A stretch of DNA of 64,000 nt from Leucocoprinus leucothites (taxonomy: Eukaryota > Basidiomycota > Agaricomycetes > Agaricales > Agaricaceae), in contig JAACJO010000003.1 of NCBI GenBank assembly GCA_013368445.1, positions 2,108,001-2,172,000 on the forward strand, given 5' to 3'. Positions 41,975 to 53,844 of the stretch are shown here, one piece after another. Each line of letters starts with the position of its first letter. Position 1 is the stretch's first letter. Position numbers and translations under genes: made by a program. The notes under the pieces were generated by a model. That model was given only the letters and a program-made list of their open reading frames with translations, did no database searches and was not told where the DNA came from.

Positions 41975-42606
41975 TCAAGGCTCGATGACTTGGGCCATAC
42001 GAACCAACGGGAGACCACTAACACTGAACTTAGTGGACAGTAAACAGTTATAAGCAGAAGAGACGTACGTGTCAGGAAAATACTCAATGCTTGGGATGGC
42101 CGCGTTCTCCCTTCCGGAACCCGTGAGAGCCCTTGGCGGAGGAGGGACTTGAACTGCTTGTATTCCTTGAGTAGAGAGGAAATGAGTGCTTGTATTCCTT
42201 GAGTAGAGAGGAATTGAGTGCTTTGGACTTCGGGCATCGACACGGGTAGGCGTTGAGGAAGCACCAGACTGATACGTTGTCCCAGTGACTGTTTGTGCGC
42301 CAGAGTGCTAAAGGCAACGGTGCAGATGACGATCACTGTTGCTCGTTAGCACACACAAACCATGGCTTCAAGTAAATTGCATGCCCACCAATGGTAACAG
42401 CAGTCCCAATCAAGAAGAGAGATAGAGAGAGATTCCAATAGGAGTCATTGGAATCGGCGGAGGACCCGTTTGGACCTTGGGTGGTCTTGAGCGCCAATTA
42501 TGAAAGAGTAGAAGGTAATGAACAAACCAGTTGTAACTGTCGTATTGACGGTGATGTTGGCTTCTATGGCTTCCGTGATTGGGAGTGCGACGAAGAGGGG
42601 CGCCAT
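41975..42606 (-). CDS. Small single-pass membrane protein C, Pro-rich tail with internal tandem repeat
   Basis: Four exons (42538-42606, 42357-42485, 42069-42307, 41975-42023) total 486 nt and give 161 aa. It begins MAPLFVALPITEAIEANITV, then an Asn/Ser-rich ectodomain TTQGPNGSSADSNDSYWNLS with several sequons. One membrane helix follows (SLSLFLIGTAVTIGGHAIYL), then a Ser/Thr-rich and Pro-rich tail (VQVPPPPRALTGSGRENAAI) ending VRMAQVIEP. The reading chosen keeps a long hydrophilic tail and uses an intron with a GCTAAC branch-site-like element. A second frame is open for a long way, so the tail is less certain. A 32-bp tandem duplication lies inside the tail exon. Plan matches genes A and B. 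Confidence 0.55.
42158..42221. repeat. Two tandem 32-bp units inside the gene C coding exon
   Basis: Two adjacent 32-bp copies (42158-42189 and 42190-42221) differ at one position (GAAATGAG versus GAATTGAG). Because 32 is not a multiple of three, the copies are read in different frames (KHSIPLYSRNT and STHFLSTQGIQ). The near identity implies a recent duplication. Confidence 0.9.
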
Positions 42607-43288
42607 TATAGACTTTAATCACGTTGGGAGCTGGTTGTTGCAAGAGGCAACGACAAGACAGTTTTCTCAAGGGCAGCTTGAAGAGATCGAGGAAAGAACA
42701 AGGCGGGTGTAGACACTAGACGGATATTATAGCACCATAGTGCCAACCCAATTTGCGTAAGCCTGTTATGTGTGGACTCAGCGAACGAATCGAGTGACGC
42801 AGGGATAAATACCAACCGCAGCTTTCTCGGGACTCCTAAGAGGAGGGATTGGGTTTTGGACAACTCACGAACGGACTCAGCATGCGGGAAAAATTGTTTG
42901 AGCGGTGCAACAAAAAACAAGGTGCATGAAGCGAATCGGGAGATGGAAGGTCGAAGGAATGCGAGTGAGATATGGAGATACGATCAGATCCACTCTTCCG
43001 AGGTTTGGGTCGGCTTGTTTCTGTTAGGAGTCTAGTCAGCAAACCTAGATTGATCTATATTACTATGCACCTTTTTGCAGCTACCGCGGTGTATGAGTGT
43101 GAAACAAGCATCAAATGTCCTTCTGAAGTCAAGAAGTAGTGTGGAGAGGTAGGTGAAGGACAGGAAGGAAGCCGATGATACTCCGTGACAATTTGTCACA
43201 GATATCACAGTCTCTTCCTTGACGGCTTCCACGTACATAGGTCATCGCGTGGAACGACAAATTGGATGTCCCCTAGCTCCTACCACAG
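42607..43288. other. Intergenic between divergent gene C and ALG11
   Basis: 682 bp; a TATA-like ATATTATAG (minus-strand CTATAATAT) near 42724-42732 could serve gene C. No gene seen; open frames at 42772-43042 on both strands lack motifs. Confidence 0.45.
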
Positions 43289-45287
43289 ATGCTGACAATT
43301 ATCTCATTTGCCTTTCTCTTCCTTCTCTTTGGATCATTTAGCTCTTTGTTCGTCTGGTTATGTTTTGAAGTATTCGCATGGAACATACGCAGGGGCAACG
43401 CCGCCAAGCGGCAGAGCGTCTTTCAAACACTGAATATTGCCCCGCGTGACCACTCGCGACTTGTGGGCTTCTTCCATCCATATTGGTGGGTACAAAGTGT
43501 TACTAGAAATTAGGTTCTTGTCTGATCTATACTGGAAGCCAGTAATGCTGGCGGTGGCGGGGAAAGAGTACTCTGGACTGCTATTGCCGCTTTGCAAAGA
43601 AACGAGCCGGAAATCATCAGCGTTGTTTACAGCGGCGACATAGATGCAACCAAAACGCAGATCCTGAACAAAGTCAAGGTGGGCGTCACTTGTTCATGTT
43701 GGGGAGCATCGAACTTTATAGTAATTCTTCTTCAGGCCAGATTCGACATAGAGCTCGACCCATCCAAAATCCACTTTGTCTTCCTCCGTTCAAGAAAGTG
43801 GGTGGAGGACTCACAATGGCCATACTTTACCCTCCTTGGCCAAAGTATAGGCTCAATCTATCTTGCTTACGAAGCCATGTCGATCCTAATTCCTGACCTG
43901 TACATTGGTACGTTTGTCAAGCGTGGCGTTGCTGGCATTTTCCTCACAAAACTCAGATACCATGGGCTATGCGTTCACTTTCCATGTCGCCTCCTTCCTT
44001 GGTCGTGTGCCCGTCGGCGCATACGTGCATTACCCAACAATCAGCACAGACATGCTTGCCCGTGTTCGCTCTCGCAAGAAGTGGCACACCAACACCTCCG
44101 TCGTCTCATCCTCCGCAGTCCTCAGCAAATTTAAGTTATTGTGCGTCATGTCCCACTCAAATACTAGCCCCTACTGACGTTACAGATATACAGATATTAT
44201 CGTATTTTTATGTATTATTACGCTTCCTCCCTGCGTACCGCATCCTTCCTAATGGTCAATTCATCCTGGACTAAGAACCACGTCGACTCCATCCTCCAGC
44301 ACCACGACCTTCTACTAGACGCGCTTCACCTCCTTCCACCAATCACCACATTTAAACTCTTGAATGCTCTCTTTTACCCTCGGATGGGAGACCCTCCCAC
44401 AAGTGCTCGAATCGTCTATCCCCCGTGTGATACGCGTGAAATGTCAAGCTTCCCTGTAACAAACCGGCAACATGTTATTCTAAGCGTTGCCCAATTCCGG
44501 TAAGCCTTCAATGGGGTTTCAAAAATCGTAATGGGGTTGCTTATTTTTGTCTTCTCTAGCCCCGAGAAGGATCATCCTGCACAGCTCCGAGCATTCGCTG
44601 AGTTATTATCCTGCTACCCAGAGCACACGAGAAATATTGGAACGAGAGACCCCGTCAAACTCGTACTCATCGGTGGTAGTAGGAATGAAGAAGACGCTCA
44701 GCGTGTTGCTGGGTTGCGTCAGCTAGCGCGGGAGTTGAAGATAGAAGTGCGAATTTCTGCCTTGATATTGGTTCGCATGGCTGACTCTGTTGTCAGGAGC
44801 ACACCGAATTCATCGTAAATGCAGCATACCCAGTGGTATTGGATTGGCTGTCAAAGGCTGGCATCGGTCTCAGCACTATGGTCGATGAACACTTCGGAAT
44901 TAATGTTGTTGAATTCATGGTATGCTTCCTAAGCTTGATTGCTCTGGCATGGTCTGATCAACGAACAACAGGCTGCTGGAGTCATCCCTGTTGCGCATGC
45001 ATCCGGGGGCCCTCTTAAAGATATTATCGTACCGTTCAACGGACAGCCAACAGGCAAGCAGGTTGTTGAATTGTGCCCTCTCTGTTGGCTAATCGCCCCT
45101 GAATAGGATATCATGCCAAATCAACCCGGGAGTTTGCAGAAGCATTACATCAAGCCCTTTCACTGCCTCAAGAGGAAGAGGTCGCTTTACGCCACCGTGC
45201 TCGTACATGGGCTATTCAGCGCTTCTCTGAAGAAGAGTTCGAGAAAGGGTGGAATGCGAGTGGGTGGAAAAAGTGGCTGACGACATA
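43289..45287 (+). CDS. ALG11: ALG11 alpha-1,2-mannosyltransferase (dolichol-linked oligosaccharide synthesis)
   Basis: GT4-family enzyme that adds the fourth and fifth mannoses to the dolichol-linked oligosaccharide on the cytosolic face of the ER. N-terminal membrane anchor ([20 protein letters not shown]) precedes the family hallmark [19 protein letters not shown], created by a splice at about 43483/43537. Further conserved blocks: [71 protein letters not shown], and the donor-binding [20 protein letters not shown] with [11 protein letters not shown]. It ends GWKKWLTT at 45287. About eight introns. All blocks are in order, so the gene looks intact. Confidence 0.92.
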
Positions 45288-46144
45288 ACTCAGAAAAATC
45301 CCTGTTTGGTTTGAAAGGCGAAAGCACTAGATATCCTATTCGTTTTGATATTTATTCAGGAGAGTATACTAGTTTATTGATAAACTACAAATAGACCTTG
45401 TCAACAGAACGGGTACTATGATTGGTGGTCAGGGCTCAACCTGATTGTATCGGGCCGAGAGATCCCGCGGAAACCCTACCATACGTCCTTCCGATGCTAT
45501 CCGCGGCATGGATGACCTTCCATTGCTGAAAATGTTGATGAACGATCTTTACGAATGACCCAAAAGAAACTCGGGATACTATCGTGGCCGTGACGAGCCT
45601 GAGATCCCAAGATGCTATAGCAGATAATGGGACAAATTGTGGCGTCATGGTCCGGACACATGGGTCGTGATGAATTCTTGGCACAAGAGCCCACTACCTG
45701 CTCGAAACCCATTCATAGCACTGGGTCGAAGCGGAATCAGGGGGGTCGGACATGTTGCACTATGCCTGAACCCCTGAGCTCAGATCGCGTAAGACAGCAG
45801 GAAGCTCTTAGTCAGCCAAAGACGCAAAAAACCAAAGGGGGAAGGACACGAGACGGGATGGAATGGAGGGAAAAAGCTATGTATTCGTGGGTCCAATATA
45901 TCGACGAGTTTATCCGACAAGACATGAGAAGTCAGAACATGACCTAGTCGAGGGGTGGTTTCAGTCTAACGAATGCCGATACGGCATTTCCGAGCTCTCA
46001 TCGCTACATGTTCTAGAAGAATGGAGGTGTTAGTTGAGCGTCAATGACGTTCTCAAGGTCGAAGGGAGAGTGGTTTTGACGATAAAGTGGACATACCAGG
46101 TATTATGAGAAAGATAAAACAAACGCGCATCCACCTCAGACGCG
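45288..46144. other. Intergenic, convergent, no gene seen
   Basis: 857 bp between the ALG11 stop and the dehydrogenase stop. Open frames at 45436-45947 on both strands are mirror images without signatures. Confidence 0.5.
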
Positions 46145-48773
46145 TCAAAGGTCTAGTTTCATCAACACCTCCTCTGCCTTGCCTTGGAAGTCGGCGAGGT
46201 TGGGGTAGCCAGCGAGCGAGAGCGTGTTGTCAAAGTCAGCGAGGGTATGGCGGATGACCTGTTCAAGCCCTGCTTGACCGCCAAGGATCATCCCATAGAG
46301 CCATGGCCGAGCCACTGTGGGATAAACGAATCCAGAGAGGGGGAAAACAATGTTAGTGGATGAAAGTGTGGCGGCAAGCAATATAAGTCGAGTCAGAATT
46401 AATATTAGAACACCGATTGGAACGTCAGAGGAGCTGTTCATGTCACGGCTAAGGGCCAAGTGAACGACAATAGCGGGGAAGATCCGACACTCGGGATGGG
46501 ATGCGAGGACATCGCGAGAGTCCTTGCCCAAAGGTGTGGTATAGGTTCCCGAGTCCAACTTGCCAACAAAAAATGGCAAGAGTGCATCATGGGCTGTAGC
46601 TATACACTGCCTTTGGGTGTAACAGATAGCGCGGAGAACGTCGAAAAGAAACGACAAGGGCATAGTGTTTTCCCAGCCCCGCGAGATCTAATCACCTGGC
46701 CCGCTTGATATATATAGTTTGATGGCGGGTCACCGAGTCGTCCCCTACCACAAGGAGAGTTCGCCGGACTAAGTGCAAAAGCGAGGTGAATTTGGTGAAA
46801 GAAAAAGACCAAAAGTCGTGTTGACGACTGTGGATTGTCCACAAACGTCTACAGACCAAGAAAATGAAAGTGATTCGTCATATCAATCAATGACGTAGGT
46901 GGCAGTAATGCCCAGAGAACGAACACGAGGCGAATGTGCGAACAATAGTAGAGCGATGCGCAGCAATCTGAAGACAGGGGATCGTCGATATGCCGCAGAC
47001 GACTCAAAAGGGAGAGAGGAAAGGGGGATTATGAACCGAACGCAACCCTGCCGGGAGGAACGAGTCGGTGAGAAGGGGAGTGAGATCGTTGGATTTGTGG
47101 AAGAATAAGATCAGAAAACAAGAGAGAATCGCGGGGAACACGGGGAGCATAATATAACCACTTACGGAGGATGGCTTGCGCACCAAGCGCAAGGGCTTTG
47201 AACATGTCGGGGCCTGTGCGTATTCCAGAATCGAAAAAGACTGTGAGTCGGCCTGATCGTTGTGCCTCCTTGATCCTTTGCGACTTGCAAATTTGTTCCA
47301 ATGCGTAGAGGGAGGGAATAGCACCATCGAGTTGGCGGCCGCCTGGAGATCCCAACCAAGATTCAAGATACGATTCGGAACAATAGCAAACGTTCGGTAA
47401 GCAGTACCATTCGTCGAGGTTGAAAAAGGACATATGAAAGTGGTCAGAATGGCCTCCCAAAGGGGCTTTCTTAGGTGGTGGAAGGGACTCTAGAACGCAC
47501 CATGGTTAGACACAACGATTCCGTTCGCCCCGTATTCCAAAGCTCTCTCGGCATCCTGAACAAGTATCACCAAACTTATTAGCTTTCGCAGTCCAATGGA
47601 TAAGGACGAAAGAACCCGCGTGAGGGGAGGGAATGAGGGTTACGTACCGCAACGCGTTGTATTCCCTTCAAGATCAATGGCCCATCCCAGAATTCCCTCA
47701 GGTGCTTCAAATCATCCCATGTCTTGAAACTGGTGTTGCATTCCTTCAGCCACTCTGTGCCCAAGAGTACTCCCTCCTTAGCCTCCTCATCTCCTTCTGC
47801 GACCTTCTTGTTTAAAACGTCTGGTTGATAAGGCCACTGAGGCTTCGTCTGCGTAATAGGCTTCTTCCCAAAGCGACCCATGAAGACGGGGTCTGAAGCC
47901 CCAATCTGGATACCAAGACCATGTCCAAAGGGCAAGTAAGACGTTTCGATGTCGTGAGGTCGCCAGCCTAGTGTCATGGTGTCGAGGGTGACAACTACAG
48001 CAGTAAAGCCTGCTGCCTTGGCTCTTGTGAGGACTGACTCAGTAACCTCCTTGGTTCCTGGCCTATTGTACACGGGCATCCAATGAGCTAGGTTATGGAA
48101 GTGGAATGACAATAGGCTTACCAGTATAACTGGTACCATCTTTCTCCATCACCATTTGCAGCTGCAACCTCTTCGGTAGTCCTGCTACTAGCAGAACTCA
48201 TGATATACGGTATTCCCAAAGCTTGGGCTGCCTTGGCAGATGCGATCTCGCCATCAGGATGGAAGAGGCTCTGCACTCCTATTGGAGCCATCACCAATGG
48301 CGCGGAGTACGTCTTGCCAAAGAGATTGACCTAACCAGAGAATTTTACAAAGTTAGATAGAACTGAGAAATAATGCACGACTTACCCTGATATCTCGAAA
48401 CGTTGAGTCCACGAGCATGCGTGGAATTATACCATATTTTTCAAAGGCCCGACGATTAGCTCGATAGGTTTGATGCGTACCCGCGTTCCCGCCCGCATAC
48501 ATAAAAGCGCCTAGTTACCAAAAATATCCATGAAATCAATGATCCGCCTTCCCCTTGGCGCGTGGTTGCGGCGCTTTTCACACCAGACTCCCACGTTGCG
48601 CAAGTCACTCACTCACCAGGATATTCTTTAAGCTTTTCCTTCGCCCTCTCCTCGATCTCGTCAGGTACAACTGTACCGAGAGGCTGGGGCCCCTTCCTGG
48701 ATATATAAACACCAAGCATGTACGAGCTCCATTTTCCCGGGGCTGTGAGCGGGTCGGTTGGTAGATATGACAT
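46145..48773 (-). CDS. FMN-dependent alpha-hydroxy-acid dehydrogenase (lactate dehydrogenase/oxidase type)
   Basis: TIM-barrel flavoenzyme of the glycolate oxidase / L-lactate dehydrogenase family. It oxidises 2-hydroxy acids to 2-oxo acids; the cytochrome b5 domain of cytochrome b2 is absent. It begins MSYLPTDPLTAPGKWSSYML and continues GAFMYAGGNAGTHQTYRANR. Flavin and active-site blocks follow: APLVMAPIGVQSLFHPDGE, the MSSASSRTTEEV loop, RWYQLYW, LTLD-type TAVVVTLDTMTLGWRPHD, LILKGIQRV, catalytic GIVVSNHGGRQLDG (His and Arg), VFFDSGIRTGPDMFKALALG and RPWLYGMILGGQAGLEQVI. It ends AEEVLMKLDL. The last intron (46315-47165) is 851 bp, far larger than the others. A minus-strand TATA-like GATATATAAG is at 48881-48890. 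Substrate not predictable from sequence. Confidence 0.88.
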
Positions 48774-49460
48774 CGATAAGCGCCGGTAAGGTGATTACGG
48801 GGAAGTAAGACAGCAGCGGAGAGATAAAAGGGGGGATATATCAAGGTAACAATGACTAGATGGACGATGCCATAGCCGTGCTTATATATCTGCGAGAAAG
48901 AATCACAGGATATACAAATGTTATGTCCCCGGCCGTGGAATAAGAGGCACCCAAGGGACGCGTGGATGGGTGGGACATTTGCTCATCCACCGAGTCACCC
49001 TGTATTATAGGAAGCAACGGACGCCCGGTTATCTTGATGCACGGTCAGTCATGGGATCACAGCACCATCGAACAGGAACAAACCTGACTACAACAATCGG
49101 AAACGTATCAATGCTGCGAATGCTATATATAGATTTCAAGAAGTAAACTGGACGATCTTCATTGTAGTTATTGTAGCCAGACATGTGCTATGCCCAGTTT
49201 AGACAGTAAGACGATGAAAAGCGTCACGACTGTGTGCGGCTGTGGGCTTAAGGGAACAGAGAAGCTTCATTTTTGTGACTGCCGAATACAGTAACAGAGT
49301 AAGCCGATATGATTATAGACGAAACATGGGGTTGAAAAAATAAAGAAGTTATGGATGGCTGGAACGAATAAAGCATGATGGATATACTGGGAAAGGTATG
49401 ATGAATAAGTAAAAAAATCACGAGTCAGAATAGCAAATAGAAAGAACAATAGCTCGATCA
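48774..49460. other. Intergenic, dehydrogenase promoter side
   Basis: 687 bp between two minus-strand genes; contains the TATA box at 48881-48890. AT-rich right half with no gene. Confidence 0.5.
48881..48890 (-). promoter_or_regulatory. TATA box (GATATATAAG, minus strand) of the FMN dehydrogenase
   Basis: Positioned about 108 bp upstream of the ATG at 48773. Confidence 0.5.
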
Positions 49461-52400
49461 TTACATTATGCCGCCCTCAATGCTGTCTACGCCCACATCA
49501 CTGGCGCTTTCCCAGCCATCCGTGTCGGCATCTGTGTCCTCACTACGAAGAATCAACAATTTTGCTCGCTCGAGCTGTAGATCCCCTCCTTGCGTCCGAG
49601 AACTCCCAGCGCTGCCAAAGACATCGCCGACATCACCACCGTCTCCACCCAGAACTGTAATGTCACCAATACCACCTCTACTACCGCCACTCATATTGTA
49701 ACTCAACCCTGTATCAGATTCGTTCTCTTTTCTTTTATCCTTTACCTCATGTAAATGGGCCGTCCTCGCCCACTTCCTCGCACTTTTAGGTCCACCCCCT
49801 GATCCAGTCCAGGTTTGCCCCAAAACGTACTCGAGAGATCCTGTTGGTCCATGACTCGAGTGAAAGCGTTGCAAAGGTACTGGTCGTTTTGGAACTGAAG
49901 CAGAAGTAATACTCCGGATAGAAGTAAACGCAGGCCTGGGAGAGTAGACTCCTACCACTCTCGACCCTTTCGATGGGGTACTGATTAACCCTCCCCCGTT
50001 GCTGAGTGCACGAGTTTCCCCACTCTGCCGAGGCGTCGAAGCGCCTGGGTATAATAGAACACCTTTCCCTTGCGACGACGTACGGCTGCGAGACCTCGAT
50101 ATTCTTCGAGACCTGGTGTGAGTCGGTGTCCCAGGGTTATCCCAGACGAAAGATATGTTCCCCCGTGATCGGGTCTGTGTTTCTCATCACCGTTCAATTG
50201 TGGTCGCTGTTGGTAACCGGGAGCATTTGTGTCGAGTGTTGCAAGAGGTAGTCTTGCAGGCGCGGATGCAACCGTTTTTGCGTTCTCTGAGGATAACCCT
50301 GAGCCCGAATCTGCGGCTGTGAGGGTCATCGGTCTCACAGGTGCGCTTTTTGAGATTTCAATAGGCCGACCCTCTGAAATGGAAGCAGGGATAGAAACCA
50401 ATACATTCCTAAGCTTTAGTGACTGATATGTAGTGATAGAGGTGAACCTTGACTCACCCCGAGGCGTCCGTGAATCTCGAGATTCGTTCAATCGAGGCCT
50501 ACGCCAGTCTCCACTGAGGCTCTTTAAGGTACTACGCCAGTGTCTCCTGTCTTCGAAGATTGGTCCACGAGAGCCCCGCGTGAGACCCATGAATACCAGC
50601 ACTGCAAGGAGCAAACACAACTGCGCAACGCCTAGACGTTTCTCCATAATGATCTAGAAAATTCCGAGATCAATATAATCGACGCCGCTGACAAAGTCAC
50701 TATTGGTATTTAGCTCACTTCATCCGATAAGTAGTCAATTCTCTGCAAGAGCTGTGCATGTTCCATCTGCCACTGTTTGCGCTGTTTTTCCCAATCAAGT
50801 ACCGTCCGATCATGTGCCTGTCGTTGAATCTTTTCCTGTAACATTGAGAAACAGCGTCAGCCTCACCATAGCCATTCCAGTTTTCATATAAAGGCTCACC
50901 AAACCCTCAAGTCGTCCAATATCTTCCCCCATCCTCCTGAGAGCTTCACGCACAAGGTGCTGTTGCTGGGCCATGTACTGTCCATACAGAGTATGGTTTT
51001 GTTCTAAACCTACAAGTCGGTTCACGATCATACGGTAAATAGATTCGCCGCCTGAGATAGGCATCGGAAGGAAGGGATGGCTCGTAGTGAGAGGCGAAGC
51101 CGTCACGATGATTGAGGAAGAGGTGCGTGAGGTGTTCCGACTGACCACGGTGGACGTCGGCGACGTAGAAGCAGTTGTGCCATTATGGGGCGAAGCCGAA
51201 AGTGGTGTGGCGTCGTTGCGTGGCTCGGTGGAATGGGGGAGCAAAGACGTAGCAGGGGATGGAGATGATGTGACTGAAGTGGGAGTTGAGACTGGTACCG
51301 AAGATGAAGGAGAAATGGTATGGTCTGGAGGATTGGTGATGGCGAGTGGAGATGAAAGGTAAGTATCGGTCGAGTGTGATGGTGAGTCTGTCGTCATTGT
51401 CACGGAAGGTGTGGCCTCGCCCGCAGTTTCATTGATAGGTAAAGCCGGGGTTGAAGGCATAGGCATTTCCTCGCTGGGAGAGTCGTTCGACTCCGCAGGT
51501 AAGGTTTCGCCCGATGAGTTACCGCTGTCCACTGTTTCCGCCGTTCGATGCATCTGAGAGACTTTCAGAGAGGTTTCTATCTTGGCTCTACTCTCTGCCT
51601 CCCATAGTTCCCATTTCCACTCCTCGAGATGCGTCAGACCATAAACCCGAACTAGGGACACAGGGCAATAGTACTCCGTGCCATAATGCGAGTGGAAATC
51701 GATCCGTAAATAACGATAAAATCCGTGCAATGATGTTGGTGGGTGGAACGACTACAAGACCGCTTCAGTGAGGAGTAAAGAGTATGAGCAAGGAAACACA
51801 CCTGTACACCTCTGACATTCTTAGCCTTGTAAGTACCGGCAACCGTCCATTCCTCCTCCGATGACGTCTTTGCAACACTGATTGTGAAGTCTCTAAACAC
51901 CCCACTGAAAAACTCAAAGTTAGCCATCTGCACGGTATCGATCCTAATATCCTCGCAGAGCTCGATTACGACAAATTGCTGTTCCCCATTCGTCTTGCAG
52001 GGGCTAAGCATGTACCGGTCCTTCTTGGATGATAGGACGTTCGAGGGATGTTTTGCTCCCTTGTGGGCTTTGTGAACACGGGCAGAACAATCCAGGGAAG
52101 CGTAGTTGAAACGGTCGATGAGGGGTACACGAAAATGTGGTGAGGAAGCCAAGGGTAGTTCTTGTACAGGCGCGGGATGCGATTGCTGGTCTTCTGGAGG
52201 TACAGGTGGTGGTGACGTCGTATCCTCAACCTTGAGTGGGTCGCTACCATTCCCTATACCATTTCCGGGTCTATTACTCCCATTGCTTGGAGAGTTGGAG
52301 GAAGATGTATTTTCCGGTGTCTGATGTTGCTTGGCTTTCCATTCCTCGAATGAAAGTAATAAGTCGTCCTCGACCGGTTCCGATGAAGGCAATGGATTTA

Positions 52401-52572
52401 AACAGCATATAGGTGGGTCAGGTGGTTTTGTGGCTCGAAGAGCAATAGCACGGAATGGGTCGTTGTAAGAAATCGGTTCACTCGCAGCTGGCACAATCCA
52501 TATGAGTAAAAGAAGAGCTATGGCCGGCGAAAGGGTATTTTGTAGCCTGGCCCAAGATGTTTTCCTGAACAT
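49461..52572 (-). CDS. SLP1: SLP1/SUCO-type SUN-domain ER membrane protein
   Basis: SUN-like protein of the SLP1/SUCO branch, ER/nuclear-envelope membrane factors that in yeast protect soluble ER proteins. Signal peptide: SPAIALLLLIWIVPAASEP. A motif typical of the branch, LLSFEEWKAKQ, is near residue 75. The SUN domain runs FNYASLDCSARVHKAHKGAK, DRYMLSPCKTNGEQQFVVIE, CEDIRIDTVQMANFEFFSG, FRYLRIDFHSHYGTEYYCPV (approximate; reads YRYLRIDF) and SLVRVYGLTHLEEWK. A long Ser/Thr/Pro linker is followed by a coiled coil (ERIQRQ-type, WEKQRKQWQMEHAQLLQRI), a membrane helix (AQLCLLLAVLVFMGL) and a basic Arg/Ser-rich tail. The tail frame changes near 50183-50217 and needs a 35-bp intron there. It ends SIEGGIM. 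Overall order matches SLP1. Confidence 0.82.
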
Positions 52573-53844
52573 CAGACGGTTGCTGATGCTGAGGCCAGTG
52601 TAGAATTAGGGGGTATAGCACAGTTGTGCGAGGAATGTGGAGGTTATGGTCAAGGTGGAAAAGCTTTCCACGTAATGATTGCTGGCCAGAACGTCAGGGC
52701 CTACGAGGAAGCTATTTTTGGAAGCTCAGGTACGTGTAGACGCACGTGGATCCCATTTTATGTCACTTTCACCCTTTCTCTCCGGCCTGGGCTTACAACG
52801 ACCTGCCAAATGTTTCTGGCTTGTACTTCCGCGTGCTCCAGCTGAGCCCCGACTACTGTTCTTTAACAGTGGGATCCAATTTACCTTCATAGGATCGGCA
52901 TTCAACCCACAAACAGCTTTCCCTTTCATTTTCGAGAGTACGGCGTAAAAAAAAAAGGCATCTGAACGGTTCACATTCATGAACTATGAGTGATAGAATA
53001 GCCCATGCCACTGTGATGCTTCATACCACAAACGGGAGACATGACCAGGGAAGGCAAGTGCTTCCACTATTGAACCGAGTGAACTACGGTAATCCTGTGC
53101 TGAATGAGTTCAATTCCTCCCTTGTAGGGGCTTTTAGCAGCGAAGCTACACCATTGCTCAGAAATGAGAAGCAAGTATGAAACAGTGCTGACATGAACTA
53201 AACATGAATTAGTATCGATAGGTTGGAACGATCTTGCTTCAGCTCTTCCAAAGGAACATTTTCCAGAGAAATTATGTCAACGACCTTTATATAGTCGGCG
53301 CAGTCAAAAATTGGCGAAACAAAAGAGAAAACTCAGAGGCCTCGGCAGAATTCTGTCCGCCCGAAGTCCATATTAGTTAAAGCTATTCGAAATTGGCTAA
53401 TTTGTCGGAAGACGAACCTCCCTGTCTCGGTTCGCATTCGAAGTTCCAATTGCACAATAATGATTTAATGGCACCTAGGGAAAGACCAAATCCAGGCATG
53501 CCGACCGATGGACCGAATCTAAGCATTGGTGCACAATTCCAAGGGTAGGGGCTAAATTTCTTATGTACAGATCGAGCCCAAAGACAAGGTACAAAATATA
53601 TTACTACAAAAACAAGACAACAATCCGTTCTCCTGATGCTTGGCCCTCCCAATAGGGAGTATAAGAATAAAGGAGTAGGACAGTGCCGATGCAAGTGGAT
53701 GGGTCGGGTATGCGAGCGAATGAATATCGCCGGGGCGAGACAGTGCCATGATACAGAATGCAGTTAGTGATACAATTGACGCCGCGGTTTGATTAAAGAA
53801 TGAAGTGGATCCAGCGGCAGTGCAACGAGCGAGCGATGGAGGCA
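52573..53844. other. Intergenic, about 1.3 kb, no gene seen
   Basis: Lies between the SLP1 start and the lipase stop. An A10 homopolymer is at about 52948-52957. Open frames on both strands are shorter than 105 codons and show no motif. Confidence 0.5.

Noticed and set aside
45436..45947. Open frames between ALG11 and the dehydrogenase
   Set aside because: Short, without motifs and located between two convergent stops.
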